A stretch of DNA of 64,000 bases from an uncultured Chlorobiota bacterium. Its GTDB lineage: Bacteria; Bacteroidota; Ignavibacteria; UBA10030; UBA6906. Where the stretch lies: positions 62,001 to 126,000 of the forward strand of contig CAADGV010000040.1 of the NCBI GenBank assembly GCA_900696645.1. Reading direction: 5' to 3'. Positions 7,682 to 17,049 of the stretch are shown one piece after another. Below the pieces are notes generated by a model, which saw only the letters and a list, made by a program, of their open reading frames with translations, was not told the origin of the DNA and ran no database searches. The position numbers and the translations under genes are program-made. Position 1 is the stretch's first letter, and each line of letters starts with the position of its first letter.

Positions 7682-9549
7682 GCAAACACCTTCCGCCATG
7701 TCTCAATCGACAGCAGTAGAAACAGAATCCGTTGATGATCATGCTTTCCGCTGTTGTGTTCCTGCTGCAGTTGCTTCACATATTCCGGATTGAGCATTGT
7801 CCGCGTCACTGAGTCGGGACTTGAAGTCAGGTCCGTCAGCAGCCTATCGAGGTTTTGTCCCATCCATACTCCCATTGCCTCGTTAAACCCGATTTTTCGG
7901 CGGTGGACAATATGTTGCGGCAGCCATCGTTCACATGCCTTTTTGTGAACGACCTTGTTCTGGAAATCACGAACTTTGAAATCGCCGGGGATTCGTTCGG
8001 CCACTCGCATCACTTCGAGGTCCAGAAAAGGAACGCGCATTTCCACACCGGCAGCCATCGCCATTTTATCGCCGCACAAAAGAAGATTGTCGCTCAGTGA
8101 AGTTCGGGCATCGATGTACGCCATTTTCTCCAACGGCGATCCCAACGGTGCACGGGCAAGTTGTGAGCGGACGTAATCCGACAGGACGTACGGACTGCTT
8201 TGCACAACGAAGTCGGGGTTGAACAGTCGAATCCTCATATCTCGTGTTGTGATGCTGTACGTACTCAGGAACTGATGAATCTCATCCGCTTGCGAGAGAC
8301 GATCAATCAACCGTCCCGGAGATTCGTGCCGGAAGAACGGCCTGATCAGTCCGCCAATCGCCCGTACGAATCCTGATGGAAGCCAACCCAGGTAAGGAAG
8401 ATACTGGGCCGCAAGGTGCCGACCGTAGCCGGCAAAAGGTTCATCGGCACCCTGACCGCTGAGTAATACCTTCACCTTTTCGCGGGCAAGTTTGGCAACA
8501 AAATAGTACGCGGCGGCCGATTCATTACCGACCGGTTCCTCAAGGTGCCACAGATATGAATTCATAAATGCCACGTAATCTGTCTCGCTCACGCGACGGC
8601 TTGTGAAGTCTGCATCGTACTCGCGGGCTGCTTCACCGGCAACACTAACCTCATCATCACGATCTGCCGATCCCTCAAAACCGATAGTGAACGTGTGTAC
8701 ATGATTCTGATGCTGACTCATCAATGCCAACAGTGTGTTGGAGTCAACGCCGCCGCTCAGGGAAAGGCCGATGGGCGTATCGCTGACCATTTGCCTGTGA
8801 ACAGCTTCCGGGTACGCTTCAACAAGCTCCTCGACCCATTCTTCTTCCTTTTTGTGCCGGTCAATCACCGGGGCCTGGTTCCAATAGCATGACACATGAA
8901 CTCCATCAGCATCAACCACCATATAGGATGAAGGAGGAAGTTTTCTGATGCTTTTGAACAACGTCCACGGCGAAGGCGTGTGCCGGAATGTTAGACAAAA
9001 GTGGAGCGCATCATAATCCAACGTACGCGGGATGTTCCTGTCGCACAGAATTGCTTTCATCTCGGAGGCAAAGCTGAGCGTTCTTCCATTCTCACAGTAG
9101 TACAACGGCTTCACTCCGTAGTGGTCACGCGCCAGATAGAGTGAACGTTCTTTCTCATCCCAAATCGCAAAGGCAAAAATGCCGTTGAATTTCGTCGCGC
9201 AGGTATTCCCCCATTCTTCGTACGCGTGAATAATGACTTCGGTATCACTCGCTGTTTTGAACCTGTGGCCGCGGGCCTTCAGCTGCCCGCGCAATTCCCG
9301 GTAGTTGTAGATTTCGCCGTTGAACGTGATCCACACAGTGCCGTCTTCGTTGCACATCGGCTGGTCACCGGTGGCAAGGTCGATAATGGCGAGACGGCGA
9401 TGCCCGAAGCCAAGTGTTTGATCATTGGAGAAATAGAACCCCTCACCGTCTGGACCCCGATGGTTCAGACTCGCTGTCATCCTCTCAACCAGGCCGCGAT
9501 TTACGGGCTCACGGGATTTGAAAGAGAATATGCCGGCAATACCGCACAT
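7678..9549 (-). CDS. asnB: Asparagine synthase-type glutamine-dependent amidotransferase
   Basis: The 623-residue protein has the full AsnB layout. Cys2 (MCGIAGIF) is the glutaminase nucleophile once Met is removed, with RGPDGEG (31-37) and NGEIYNY (77-83) in the same domain. The ATP-pyrophosphatase loop SGGVDS is at 265-270. AsnB makes asparagine, but copies inside polysaccharide clusters are thought to amidate uronic acids; P. aeruginosa WbpS is the known O-antigen analogue. With WbpB/E/D-like enzymes nearby, a uronamide sugar is the better guess here. Its ATG overlaps the upstream stop by one base (TAATG). Confidence 0.92.
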   Translation of the reverse strand: MCGIAGIFSFKSREPVNRGLVERMTASLNHRGPDGEGFYFSNDQTLGFGHRRLAIIDLATGDQPMCNEDGTVWITFNGEIYNYRELRGQLKARGHRFKTASDTEVIIHAYEEWGNTCATKFNGIFAFAIWDEKERSLYLARDHYGVKPLYYCENGRTLSFASEMKAILCDRNIPRTLDYDALHFCLTFRHTPSPWTLFKSIRKLPPSSYMVVDADGVHVSCYWNQAPVIDRHKKEEEWVEELVEAYPEAVHRQMVSDTPIGLSLSGGVDSNTLLALMSQHQNHVHTFTIGFEGSADRDDEVSVAGEAAREYDADFTSRRVSETDYVAFMNSYLWHLEEPVGNESAAAYYFVAKLAREKVKVLLSGQGADEPFAGYGRHLAAQYLPYLGWLPSGFVRAIGGLIRPFFRHESPGRLIDRLSQADEIHQFLSTYSITTRDMRIRLFNPDFVVQSSPYVLSDYVRSQLARAPLGSPLEKMAYIDARTSLSDNLLLCGDKMAMAAGVEMRVPFLDLEVMRVAERIPGDFKVRDFQNKVVHKKACERWLPQHIVHRRKIGFNEAMGVWMGQNLDRLLTDLTSSPDSVTRTMLNPEYVKQLQQEHNSGKHDHQRILFLLLSIETWRKVFA

Positions 9550-10790
9550 TAACGTTTAACACGTGGTTTCGTTGGGAATGTGTTTCGTGACAACTGTTTC
9601 CCGCCATTGCGCGACCGGGCAGTTTCGACGACTTTCTCATAGATTCTTTCGAGGTTACGAGTCTTTGCCTGCACATCAAGCTCACGCAACGCACGATATG
9701 ATGCTTCCTGGCCGAGCCTCTTGCACATATCTTCATCGTCGTATAATGCAAGAAGTGAACGAGTTATTCCCGCCACATCCTTTTCATCGAGTAGGATTCC
9801 CTGTATGCCGTCATAAATGATTTCGGGAATACCCGCATGTCGTGTTGTCACAACCGGGAGTCCGGACGCCATTGCCTCGACAATAGTTCCGGGGATTCCC
9901 TCCTTGTCGCCGCAGGACTGCTTCGTGCTGAAGTGCACAAAGACATCGGCATTTCTGTAGTATTCCAACAATTTCGGGTCGAGGTGCGGAACATAGCCAG
10001 CAAAATTCACCCGGTCCTGCACGTTTGATTCTTGTGCCAGACGCATACATTCATCCAGCATCGGGCCCCTGCCAACGAGCGTAAGGCGTGCATCAATATC
10101 CGGCCGCTGCCTTCTCAATTCCGCAAACGAACGAATCAGATGATGCTGCCCCTTCTTCGCCTCAAGAGTTCCAACACAGAGGATGTTGAATATTTGTTTG
10201 CGATTGTATGTTCGTTGCTCAAACAGAAATCGTGTTACGTTAATGCCGTGGTAGTGTATGACGATTTTTTCTTCGGGAATTCCGAGGGCAACGGCATCAT
10301 GCTTCATATCCTCCGACATTGCAAGGAAGCAATCCATCGCATTGAATGTTCGCTTCAGATACCGTCGACCGATGCCGCCGTACATTTTCGGAAATGCCGA
10401 AACATCGTATCCGTACAGGGATACAACGGCAGGAATACCGGCTCTCATGTGGATTCGCGTAAAGAACGCTGCATCCACCCCGAAGTGGAAATGAAAGAGA
10501 GCCGGATTGAAACCGTCAACCCATTCCGCCGCCGCCACTACTTCGTGATGCGTAAGTCTGCGCAACCGCCAATAGGCGATTTCGCCGACGGCTCTTCGAA
10601 TCCCTTTCTCGTTCTCATCAATCACATACATGGGAGTGATGTCGAATTCCCTGTTGTCGCTGCGGTGATGGCACAGAACCACCGGACGGTATCTTTTGAG
10701 AGTAGTTATCTGATTGCCGACGAATGTTTCCGTCGGCGCAAGGTATCCGCGGATGCCGTGAATAACCACCGGCTGTCCCGAGCCGTCCAT
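9549..10790 (-). CDS. GT4-family glycosyltransferase
   Basis: A 413-residue GT-B enzyme. The acceptor half shows ALFHFHFGVDAAFF. The donor half begins at NILCVGTLEAKKGQHHLIR and contains the family E-x7-E region GIPGTIVEAMASGLPVVTT. The C-terminus is lysine/arginine rich (PTKPRVKR). It is one of four GT4 enzymes in the operon, consistent with a repeat unit of about four or five sugars. Donor and linkage cannot be read from the sequence. It starts 3 bases after the previous stop and ends one base into asnB. Confidence 0.88.
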   Translation of the reverse strand: MDGSGQPVVIHGIRGYLAPTETFVGNQITTLKRYRPVVLCHHRSDNREFDITPMYVIDENEKGIRRAVGEIAYWRLRRLTHHEVVAAAEWVDGFNPALFHFHFGVDAAFFTRIHMRAGIPAVVSLYGYDVSAFPKMYGGIGRRYLKRTFNAMDCFLAMSEDMKHDAVALGIPEEKIVIHYHGINVTRFLFEQRTYNRKQIFNILCVGTLEAKKGQHHLIRSFAELRRQRPDIDARLTLVGRGPMLDECMRLAQESNVQDRVNFAGYVPHLDPKLLEYYRNADVFVHFSTKQSCGDKEGIPGTIVEAMASGLPVVTTRHAGIPEIIYDGIQGILLDEKDVAGITRSLLALYDDEDMCKRLGQEASYRALRELDVQAKTRNLERIYEKVVETARSRNGGKQLSRNTFPTKPRVKR

Positions 10791-10793
10791 GTG

Positions 10794-11984
10794 CTATTTC
10801 TCCATCATTGATCGGTAAACAGTTACAGTCGCGGCGGCGACTGCTTCAGCTGAATAGGTGGCAAGGGCTTTTGCCCTTCCCTGTCGTGACAGTGAGTTCC
10901 GCAGATCCCCGGATCGCAAAACGTCAGCCATCGATCTTGCCAAATCTTGCACATCTCCGCATCTGAAAAGAAGGCCGTCCGTCCCGTCGTTGATCATTGC
11001 GGGAATTCCGCCCACATTCGACGCAACAACGGGAAGCCCGCTTGCCATTGATTCCGCAACGACCATGGGCGTGTTCTCCTGTATAGACGTTAAGACAAGC
11101 ATTGCAGACTTGCGCATCAATACAGCAACCTCTTCTTGTGTACGCACGCCAAGAAACTCCACGCCCGTGAGGTGCGCATCACGAACGTATTGCCGCATCT
11201 CGCGCTCATACTCTTTGTCCTGGTCTTCACCGACGAGAGAGAGTGTGGCGCCGGGAAAGTCCCGGATGACAATCTCGTGAGCCTTTATTGCATCAAGCGG
11301 CCGCTTGAGACGAGTCAGTGCCCCGACAAACAAAATACGTTGTGATTCGGTACCGCTCTGGGGCGATTCGAAGAACATCCCTCTTACAGGATTCGTGATG
11401 TGATGCTTCTTCACACCGACAGGCAGGAACCGATCCACATACGGCGAAATCGTAATAATCTCGTCGAATCGCCTCCGTATCCATCGTTCGAGAAGCGCAT
11501 CCATCTGATGGCTCCAGTATTCGGGTCCTTCCCAGACACGCGATTCTACAGATTTGATGCCATGAACCGTAAACACATTTCGGCCCTGATGTGCGGTAAT
11601 CGAAGCTACTGCAAGAGCCATATTGTCCTGGCAATGGACAATGTCCGCTTGTAGTTTCTTCAATTCGGAACGGGCATTCAGGATATTGGGAATTACGTGC
11701 GGACGCGTAAACCATCCGTTTGGAATTGCGATGAAGTGATACGTCATTCCGTCACGCATCTCAACCGTATGGTCTGAAATCTCGCGGCACAGTGTGAAAA
11801 TGTGAAAATCGAATTCCTCAACATACGATTGCAATCCTTCGAACAAGCCGGCTGTTGCTGTTTCAACGCCCCCTGTGAATGTTCTTCCGTCGTAGGGAAA
11901 GTTGGTGAGAATGGCAACGGTTGGCCGCCGACCCGGATCCGGCTTCATCGTCTTGATATGTGAATTTTCGAGAACCTTAATCAC
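10794..11984 (-). CDS. GT4-family glycosyltransferase
   Basis: A 396-residue GT-B enzyme with VAILTNFPYDGRTFTGGVET at the N-terminus, RILFVGALTRLKRPLDAIKA at the start of the donor domain and ENTPMVVAESMASGLPVVAS at the nucleotide-sugar site. I use a GTG start 3 bases after the upstream stop because GGGGTG lies just before it; an ATG 12 codons later (11948, MKPDPGRR) is the alternative. It resembles the next gene upstream more than the other glycosyltransferases do (both have a FPYxG segment), which suggests an old duplication. Confidence 0.87.
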   Translation of the reverse strand: MIKVLENSHIKTMKPDPGRRPTVAILTNFPYDGRTFTGGVETATAGLFEGLQSYVEEFDFHIFTLCREISDHTVEMRDGMTYHFIAIPNGWFTRPHVIPNILNARSELKKLQADIVHCQDNMALAVASITAHQGRNVFTVHGIKSVESRVWEGPEYWSHQMDALLERWIRRRFDEIITISPYVDRFLPVGVKKHHITNPVRGMFFESPQSGTESQRILFVGALTRLKRPLDAIKAHEIVIRDFPGATLSLVGEDQDKEYEREMRQYVRDAHLTGVEFLGVRTQEEVAVLMRKSAMLVLTSIQENTPMVVAESMASGLPVVASNVGGIPAMINDGTDGLLFRCGDVQDLARSMADVLRSGDLRNSLSRQGRAKALATYSAEAVAAATVTVYRSMMEK

Positions 11985-11987
11985 GTG

Positions 11988-13190
11988 TCACCCCGGGCTG
12001 GAACTTGGTTCCGCTACGGGCTCAACAACGGCGTGCTTCGTGGACAGAACAAGTCTGTAAGCCCCGATAGTTTTCTCGGCAACATGTTGTGCATTCCATT
12101 TTTTCATTGCTACGTCCCGTGCATGCAATCCCATATTCATCTGGAGTTGCGGATTGTTCAAAAGCATGACGATGCGATTGGCAAATTCCTGTTCGTCTTC
12201 CGATTCTACTAGAAATCCGCTGATCCCGTCTTCCACCATCTCACCAATAGAACCGACACGAGAGGAAACAACAGGCTTCGCCGCGGCAAACGCCTCTGCA
12301 ATTGCTACGGGCAGATTTTCATATACAGAGAAAAGAACTAACAGCGCGGCTCTGCTCATCAACCCGGAGAGTTCCGAGGCTGTCAGACCACCGTGAAAGA
12401 CAATGTCGTTTCGCAATGCCGGATCGATGTTGCGCATGACTTGTTCGTAGTATCCTTTGTCGGGCGCCGGACCGGCTATGTCGAGAATGGCATCGGGTAC
12501 ACGCTGTTTCACGAGGCGGAACGCCCGAACAATCCCCGCAACATTCTTGCGTTCAATAATCAAACCGGAAAACAGAATGCGTTTTGAATCGGTGAGCGAC
12601 GAAGGCACATCAAAAAACTCAGATCGAATTGCATTGGGTATGGTTACCACCGGCCCTTCCCTTTTTCCGGAACAAAACTCACGGTCGAACGACGATATGG
12701 AAATCACCACGCCGGCGTTCCGAATTACACGATCGATCAGTTGTTTCGTAAGCCGGACGCGCAACGGCCCGACAACCCGTTTGCCCTTTTCCCGAAGCTC
12801 CGCTTCAAAGCTTCCAACACCGTGAATGGTGACGGCGCTCGGGTAGCCGAGACGGGTCGCGACATCGCCGTGAGTGTCCGTTCCTTGTCCATGAACAATG
12901 TCAGGTCGAAATACGTCTGCAATCCTTTTTGCTTTCATAACATCAAACAGTGATCGTGTTGGCAGGGCGAGATGGCGTTGCCCGGCAAGGTAGTGAACAA
13001 CCAACTTGTCGTTCACCTTCACAATCTCATCGTTCTTCCTGTCCATTCGAAAGTTGACCACGCGTACCGCCTCAACATCCTCCGACTCAGACAGTGCTGA
13101 TGCAAGAATCTGCACAGCAGATTCCACGCCGCCGCGTACAGTCCCCTTATAAGGGAAGTCTGAAACAAGCAGTACGCGCAGCGGCTTCAT
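11988..13190 (-). CDS. GT4-family glycosyltransferase
   Basis: A 400-residue GT-B enzyme. It opens MKPLRVLLVSDFPYKGTVRG, has IVHGQGTDTHGD in the acceptor domain, RILFSGLIIERKNVAGIVRA at the donor domain and ENLPVAIAEAFAAAKPVVSS at the nucleotide-sugar pocket. Its ATG overlaps the stop of the O-antigen ligase-like gene by 4 bases. The acceptor glycine loop and donor motifs are intact, so it should be active. The sugar specificity is unknown. Confidence 0.88.
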   Translation of the reverse strand: MKPLRVLLVSDFPYKGTVRGGVESAVQILASALSESEDVEAVRVVNFRMDRKNDEIVKVNDKLVVHYLAGQRHLALPTRSLFDVMKAKRIADVFRPDIVHGQGTDTHGDVATRLGYPSAVTIHGVGSFEAELREKGKRVVGPLRVRLTKQLIDRVIRNAGVVISISSFDREFCSGKREGPVVTIPNAIRSEFFDVPSSLTDSKRILFSGLIIERKNVAGIVRAFRLVKQRVPDAILDIAGPAPDKGYYEQVMRNIDPALRNDIVFHGGLTASELSGLMSRAALLVLFSVYENLPVAIAEAFAAAKPVVSSRVGSIGEMVEDGISGFLVESEDEQEFANRIVMLLNNPQLQMNMGLHARDVAMKKWNAQHVAEKTIGAYRLVLSTKHAVVEPVAEPSSSPG

Positions 13191-14572
13191 ACTTGCTGTT
13201 CCTTCAACTGACGATTTTCATGGTAGATGTTGCAAATGAACCCCAGACTGACAAAAAGCCACGAATAGGCTAGAGAGTAGAATCTCATGTCAATCAGAAA
13301 GGCGTTCACACCGAACGAAATCAGCGTTCCGACGATGACGGCAACAATCAAGCGGTCTTCAGCGGGTAATTCCTTGAAGCGGATACCCTTAGGTCTTATG
13401 TTGAAATACATAAACAGCAGAAACGGAATTGTTCCTAGTATGCCGAGTTCCGCGAGAATCGTCAACACGGTAACATGCGAGGTATCTTTGACGATGTACA
13501 CTCCCCGTGCATCGAACAAGTAGCGATCGGAAAAATCATCGAACGTTCCCATTCCCCACCCGACAATCGGGCTGTCGGCAATCATGTTCAGGCTTGCCTG
13601 TGCCATCACAATGCGGAAGTTTGCGTTTTCTTCTCCTGAAATCCGTTTCTGAACGTCGGGAGATACCGCCACAACAACGCCCACAATCACAACTGACAAT
13701 GCCACAAACCCCGCAACCCTCATCAGCTTTGCACCAACATCCTCACTCGTTTTGTACATGAGGTAGATGAACATCACAATCGCGCCGAGCCAGACTGAAC
13801 GTGTAAATGTCAAGAGATTCAACAGAATCAGAAATGGTATACTCGAGCGAAAGACAAGTTTCGAAACAAGGCCGTACCGATAGGCAAGATAGATGAAGCC
13901 GAACAGTACCTGGAGAAACACTCCGAGGACGATCGGTGTACCGAGAGATCCACTGATTCTTCGCATCGAGCCCACGTCCACCCAATCGACCTTGGGGTCC
14001 GGCTGGTACAAGGTGGTGCCGCTTTGAAATTCATAGACACTAAGCAAAACAGCCTGCACCAGATGAAACAATGATGCAAATGCGAGCATCTTGAACACAT
14101 TGGAGTCGATGTCAATGTTCTTCGCTATCAGATACAAACAATAGGGCAGCAGGTAGATGATATAGATGTTCCGTAGATCATCGTACCGACCCTCTGTGGC
14201 AACCAGCGAGGAGGCAACTGCATATCCGATGAATATCAGGATGACAACGTCTTCCTTCCCCCATATCAATTGCTTTCCCTTTTTGAAGTAGTACAACAGC
14301 ATTACTGCCGTCATCACAGGGATGAAGTAGTTGTGGGAAACATTGCTGGCAATGTTTGCAGAATCCGCCGAGGCCAATGGAACGAAGTACGGGGCAAAAA
14401 GAAACCAGCCAACAAAGAGAAGCCGGATATCTTTCATCGCGGCAACGGAGACACATGCCATACATACCGCTGCGAGTACGTCCATATTCAAATCTAAAAG
14501 CCGGTAGAAGTACAGCCCCGTACTCAGCAGCGTGATAACAAGAATGATGATATGTGTCCGGTATGATTGCAT
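13187..14572 (-). CDS. O-antigen ligase/polymerase-like membrane protein (Wzy/WaaL family)
   Basis: A 461-residue polytopic inner-membrane protein with about ten to twelve hydrophobic segments and a large periplasmic loop. The Wzy_C hallmark region is present: LLTFTRSVWLGAIVMF in a membrane helix, then NFRIVMAQASLNMI and PIVGWGMGTFDDF. It either polymerises repeat units in the Wzx/Wzy pathway or ligates finished chains to lipid A-core; in a cluster with Wzx and Wzc, polymerase is more likely. I chose ATG 14572, 8 bases after the flippase stop; an in-frame GTG lies at 14593. Confidence 0.85.
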   Translation of the reverse strand: MQSYRTHIIILVITLLSTGLYFYRLLDLNMDVLAAVCMACVSVAAMKDIRLLFVGWFLFAPYFVPLASADSANIASNVSHNYFIPVMTAVMLLYYFKKGKQLIWGKEDVVILIFIGYAVASSLVATEGRYDDLRNIYIIYLLPYCLYLIAKNIDIDSNVFKMLAFASLFHLVQAVLLSVYEFQSGTTLYQPDPKVDWVDVGSMRRISGSLGTPIVLGVFLQVLFGFIYLAYRYGLVSKLVFRSSIPFLILLNLLTFTRSVWLGAIVMFIYLMYKTSEDVGAKLMRVAGFVALSVVIVGVVVAVSPDVQKRISGEENANFRIVMAQASLNMIADSPIVGWGMGTFDDFSDRYLFDARGVYIVKDTSHVTVLTILAELGILGTIPFLLFMYFNIRPKGIRFKELPAEDRLIVAVIVGTLISFGVNAFLIDMRFYSLAYSWLFVSLGFICNIYHENRQLKEQQV

Positions 14573-14580
14573 ATTCTTGA

Positions 14581-16104
14581 CTATCCTGCCCACGGTTTTC
14601 GTGGGACAACTACTGCAAGTACTTCCTTAATCTCGCTCTTGGTGACAATTCGTGCCGCAACGAATCCGGCGCACAGAAGTACAACCAACCCGAGCTTGGT
14701 CAGCGCGTTGGTGAAAGAGACGGTTCCGAAAAAATACGCCCCGACGAACCCGACGCAGACGACGCAAAGAACAATCAGATATGCACGGCCCGGAAATGGT
14801 GAATGTGTGAAGTACTTCGTCAACACCCAGCTTGACGCGAAGAGAATCACCTGCAACGCGATAAACGAGAGTGCAATACCCTCCAACCCGAAGCGCGGAA
14901 CGAGTGTGCTGAAGAGGGCGACCCCACACGCTGCACCGAAGGCATATGCAGCCATCGTGTACGGTGTCTTCAGGTGTGCTGTTACCAGCGCAAAGTTCAC
15001 CATAATGAATGGCGTGGAAACGACATATCCTGCCGACAGCATGATCAACAAGAAATACGCGCCGTCGCTGAACTCTTTGCCGAAAAGACCCAGCAGTTCC
15101 CTCGTGAACAGAATAATCACGAGCGCAACAAATCCGCTGCTTATTGCATTCAGACGCGAGAAACGTACATATGCTTCATCTGTGGGAAGCCTTCTACTCA
15201 CGAGATTGCAGAACGAAGGGTAGAATGATTTGTCGAATACCGAAGGAACCCAGGCAACAAATGCTGCAAACACGGCAGCGGCACGGAAATATCCGAGTTC
15301 CCTTAACCCTAACTCACGAAGAATGAAGACGGGCGCCGCGTTCAGAATGATGAAATTGAATAACGTGCCTACGTAGACGGACAACGTGAACTTCCAGAAC
15401 CCCGCGGGCAGAAACCAACTGTGTGAAACGCCAGGAACCTTGATGTTCTCTTTCCGCAGATAGCGGACGGCAATGACAAGCGACAGAACGTTTGATAATA
15501 CTACTGCAGTAAAGATGTAGTCGTATGAACCGGCCCCCGATGTTGCCCCGACAAATCCAAGACCCGCCATCAACCCGATATTCACGAGATAGAACCATGA
15601 TACAGCATTCTGGGAAAAGGCGAGGACCGTAACTTCCATCTCCGATTGCAGAATCGCCCAAATCAATACTTGAGCAAGCAGAATCGGCACAAGTACCGCC
15701 AGATACATGCCAGCCGAAATGTCCAATTCACTTCGAAAAACCAATTGCAAAACGGAAGGAAACAGCAGGCAGATTGCGAGAAGGCTCATCCCGACAGCAT
15801 ACACGATGAGTGTGTATGTCAGCACAAACTTAGGTCTCTGCCCGGTTGCAAGAGTGGGGAGATAGTTGACAAAAACGTTCGACGCACCGAAGACGAAAAA
15901 GGTCTGCACCATACTCACTATCAACATCAATAGGCTATAGAAGCCGAGAACCTCCACTCCCATCCGTCCGAGAATAACGTTGGTGAAGAAGCCGGCAACC
16001 AGTGCTGATGCGGAGAGATACAGCATCCACTTTGCGCCACTGAACGTGCGCGCAAGGATTTCTTCGCGTTGCGACGATGAAGTTGTTGTAGAACCGGAAA
16101 TCAT
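14581..16104 (-). CDS. wzx: Wzx-type polysaccharide flippase
   Basis: A 507-residue membrane protein of the polysaccharide-transport (MOP/MATE-like) family with about 14 predicted hydrophobic segments and a soluble N-terminus (MISGSTTTSSSQREEILART). The first helix pair has FSGAKWMLYLSASALVAGFF and the next segment LGRMGVEVLGFYSL, typical of Wzx/RfbX proteins. It should flip undecaprenyl-linked repeat units to the periplasm. The gene follows a 394-base gap that holds a possible promoter and a nine-codon frame. Its own ribosome binding site is weak (GCGGGCC). Confidence 0.9.
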   Translation of the reverse strand: MISGSTTTSSSQREEILARTFSGAKWMLYLSASALVAGFFTNVILGRMGVEVLGFYSLLMLIVSMVQTFFVFGASNVFVNYLPTLATGQRPKFVLTYTLIVYAVGMSLLAICLLFPSVLQLVFRSELDISAGMYLAVLVPILLAQVLIWAILQSEMEVTVLAFSQNAVSWFYLVNIGLMAGLGFVGATSGAGSYDYIFTAVVLSNVLSLVIAVRYLRKENIKVPGVSHSWFLPAGFWKFTLSVYVGTLFNFIILNAAPVFILRELGLRELGYFRAAAVFAAFVAWVPSVFDKSFYPSFCNLVSRRLPTDEAYVRFSRLNAISSGFVALVIILFTRELLGLFGKEFSDGAYFLLIMLSAGYVVSTPFIMVNFALVTAHLKTPYTMAAYAFGAACGVALFSTLVPRFGLEGIALSFIALQVILFASSWVLTKYFTHSPFPGRAYLIVLCVVCVGFVGAYFFGTVSFTNALTKLGLVVLLCAGFVAARIVTKSEIKEVLAVVVPRKPWAG

Positions 16105-16114
16105 TCGGCCCGCA

Positions 16115-16144
16115 TTAAAATGGTAGACGGTGATTCTGTTTCAT
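16115..16144 (-). CDS. Possible nine-residue leader peptide ahead of wzx
   Basis: The frame MKQNHRLPF followed by TAA begins at an ATG with a strong Shine-Dalgarno, AGGGGA, 5 bases upstream, and stops 11 bases before the wzx ATG. The wzx ATG itself has a poor ribosome binding site. Ribosomes ending here could re-initiate at wzx, or the codons could act in attenuation. Nine codons can occur by chance, so this is a weak call. Confidence 0.25.
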   Translation of the reverse strand: MKQNHRLPF

Positions 16145-16233
16145 GGTTTCCCCTGAAGTGTTGCGGGCCTCGCGGTGTGTATCGAATTGCGACAGGGCAC
16201 GACAAACAACCCATGAAAACAACCACCGGATAG

Positions 16234-16262
16234 AAGGTACATCTTCGTAATCGCTATTGCAA
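16234..16262 (-). promoter_or_regulatory. Possible internal promoter for wzx and downstream genes
   Basis: TTGCAA (16257-16262) and TACCTT (16234-16239) are separated by 17 bases on the minus strand. TACCTT differs by one base from the TATCTT -10 elements seen before two other genes in this window. It could allow expression of wzx onward apart from the kinase and export genes. Confidence 0.35.
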
Positions 16263-16498
16263 TTCGGAAACAACTTACAAGTACCGTTGGACGAGGAATT
16301 ATGAAAATTTTGCCTGCCGTGTAATCACACATGAGTAACAAACCCGCATACTCTACAAAATTCGTCTGCTATGACCACAAGGCCAGTCGGGAATTATCAG
16401 GAAAAACGATCTGGAGGCGAGATCCGACTCGGGGGGAACAGCGGCATGTAAGCTCCGCTGTCAAAAGGAAAACGATCTCACCGGAACACTTGCTTGGT

Positions 16499-17020
16499 TT
16501 ACTTGCTGGTAAAATTCAACACCTGCGCAACCGCCGCCGTGACAATAGCAGCCGTGGTCACAACACTCACAACATCACGCCACGTTACCCACGATGTATG
16601 GTCAATAAAGATTGTATCGCCGGGCTGCAACAGGATCTTCGCTTCGTCAAGCCGGTCGAGACGTTTCAAGTTGATGCGAATTTCCCTTGTCGAGATCAGC
16701 CCATCGCGCCGGCTGATCCGCGTAATGCGGACATCTTCCATATCGGCATCCTGTGTCGGGCCGCCGGCAAACGAAAGCAATTGCACCAGATCAATTGTGT
16801 TGCCAACTTCATACCGTCCGGGATGCTGCACAAAGCCCCAGACATTTACTTGCATTGTCATTTCACCGGGCTTGGCAACGTTATAGTACGATCCCGCTTG
16901 CGCGTTGGGCAATCCTGAGGAGAATCCGCTATTGCCCGCTTGTGCATGAAGTTGAGAAGAAGCCAGTATAACGAACGCAGCGAGCCCCAAGAAACGTGCA
17001 AGGCCTGACCTTTTCATCAT
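16499..17020 (-). CDS. Small SLBB-domain polysaccharide export protein
   Basis: A secreted or membrane protein of about 173 residues: signal peptide MKRSGLARFLGLAAFVILAS with a likely cut after HAQA, then one SLBB domain (VNVWGFVQHPGRYEVG, LLSFAGGPTQDADMEDVRI, LLQPGDTIFIDH), then a C-terminal hydrophobic helix (VVTTAAIVTAAVAQVL). Canonical Wza proteins also have a poly-export domain and several SLBB repeats; those are missing here. It probably works with the adjacent Wzc-like kinase in moving polymer through the periplasm or outer membrane. Start: ATG 17020 with AAAGGA upstream; ATG 17053 overlaps the kinase stop and cannot be excluded. Confidence 0.8.
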   Translation of the reverse strand: MMKRSGLARFLGLAAFVILASSQLHAQAGNSGFSSGLPNAQAGSYYNVAKPGEMTMQVNVWGFVQHPGRYEVGNTIDLVQLLSFAGGPTQDADMEDVRITRISRRDGLISTREIRINLKRLDRLDEAKILLQPGDTIFIDHTSWVTWRDVVSVVTTAAIVTAAVAQVLNFTSK

Positions 17021-17049
17021 CGTAGAAATCCTTTTCTCGTGTTGTTGAA

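Larger units (their letters stand above)
16105..16498 (-). other. 394-base non-coding stretch between the SLBB gene and wzx
   Basis: It contains the possible promoter and leader peptide listed separately. It also holds a perfect 7-bp inverted repeat, ACAGCGG/CCGCTGT (16438-16444 and 16455-16461), and two near-identical copies of GGAAAACGATCT at 16401-16412 (one extra A) and 16467-16478 that flank that hairpin on the plus strand. No U-tract follows the hairpin in the direction of transcription, so a simple terminator is unlikely. I recognise no known riboswitch. Confidence 0.4.

Noticed and set aside
10032-10811. Plus-strand frame of 259 codons
   Set aside because: Antisense to a complete GT4 glycosyltransferase with intact motifs; no domain or ribosome site.
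16141-16341. 66-codon minus-strand frame in the wzx upstream gap
   Set aside because: No ATG with a ribosome site, covers the candidate promoter, and has no recognisable sequence.
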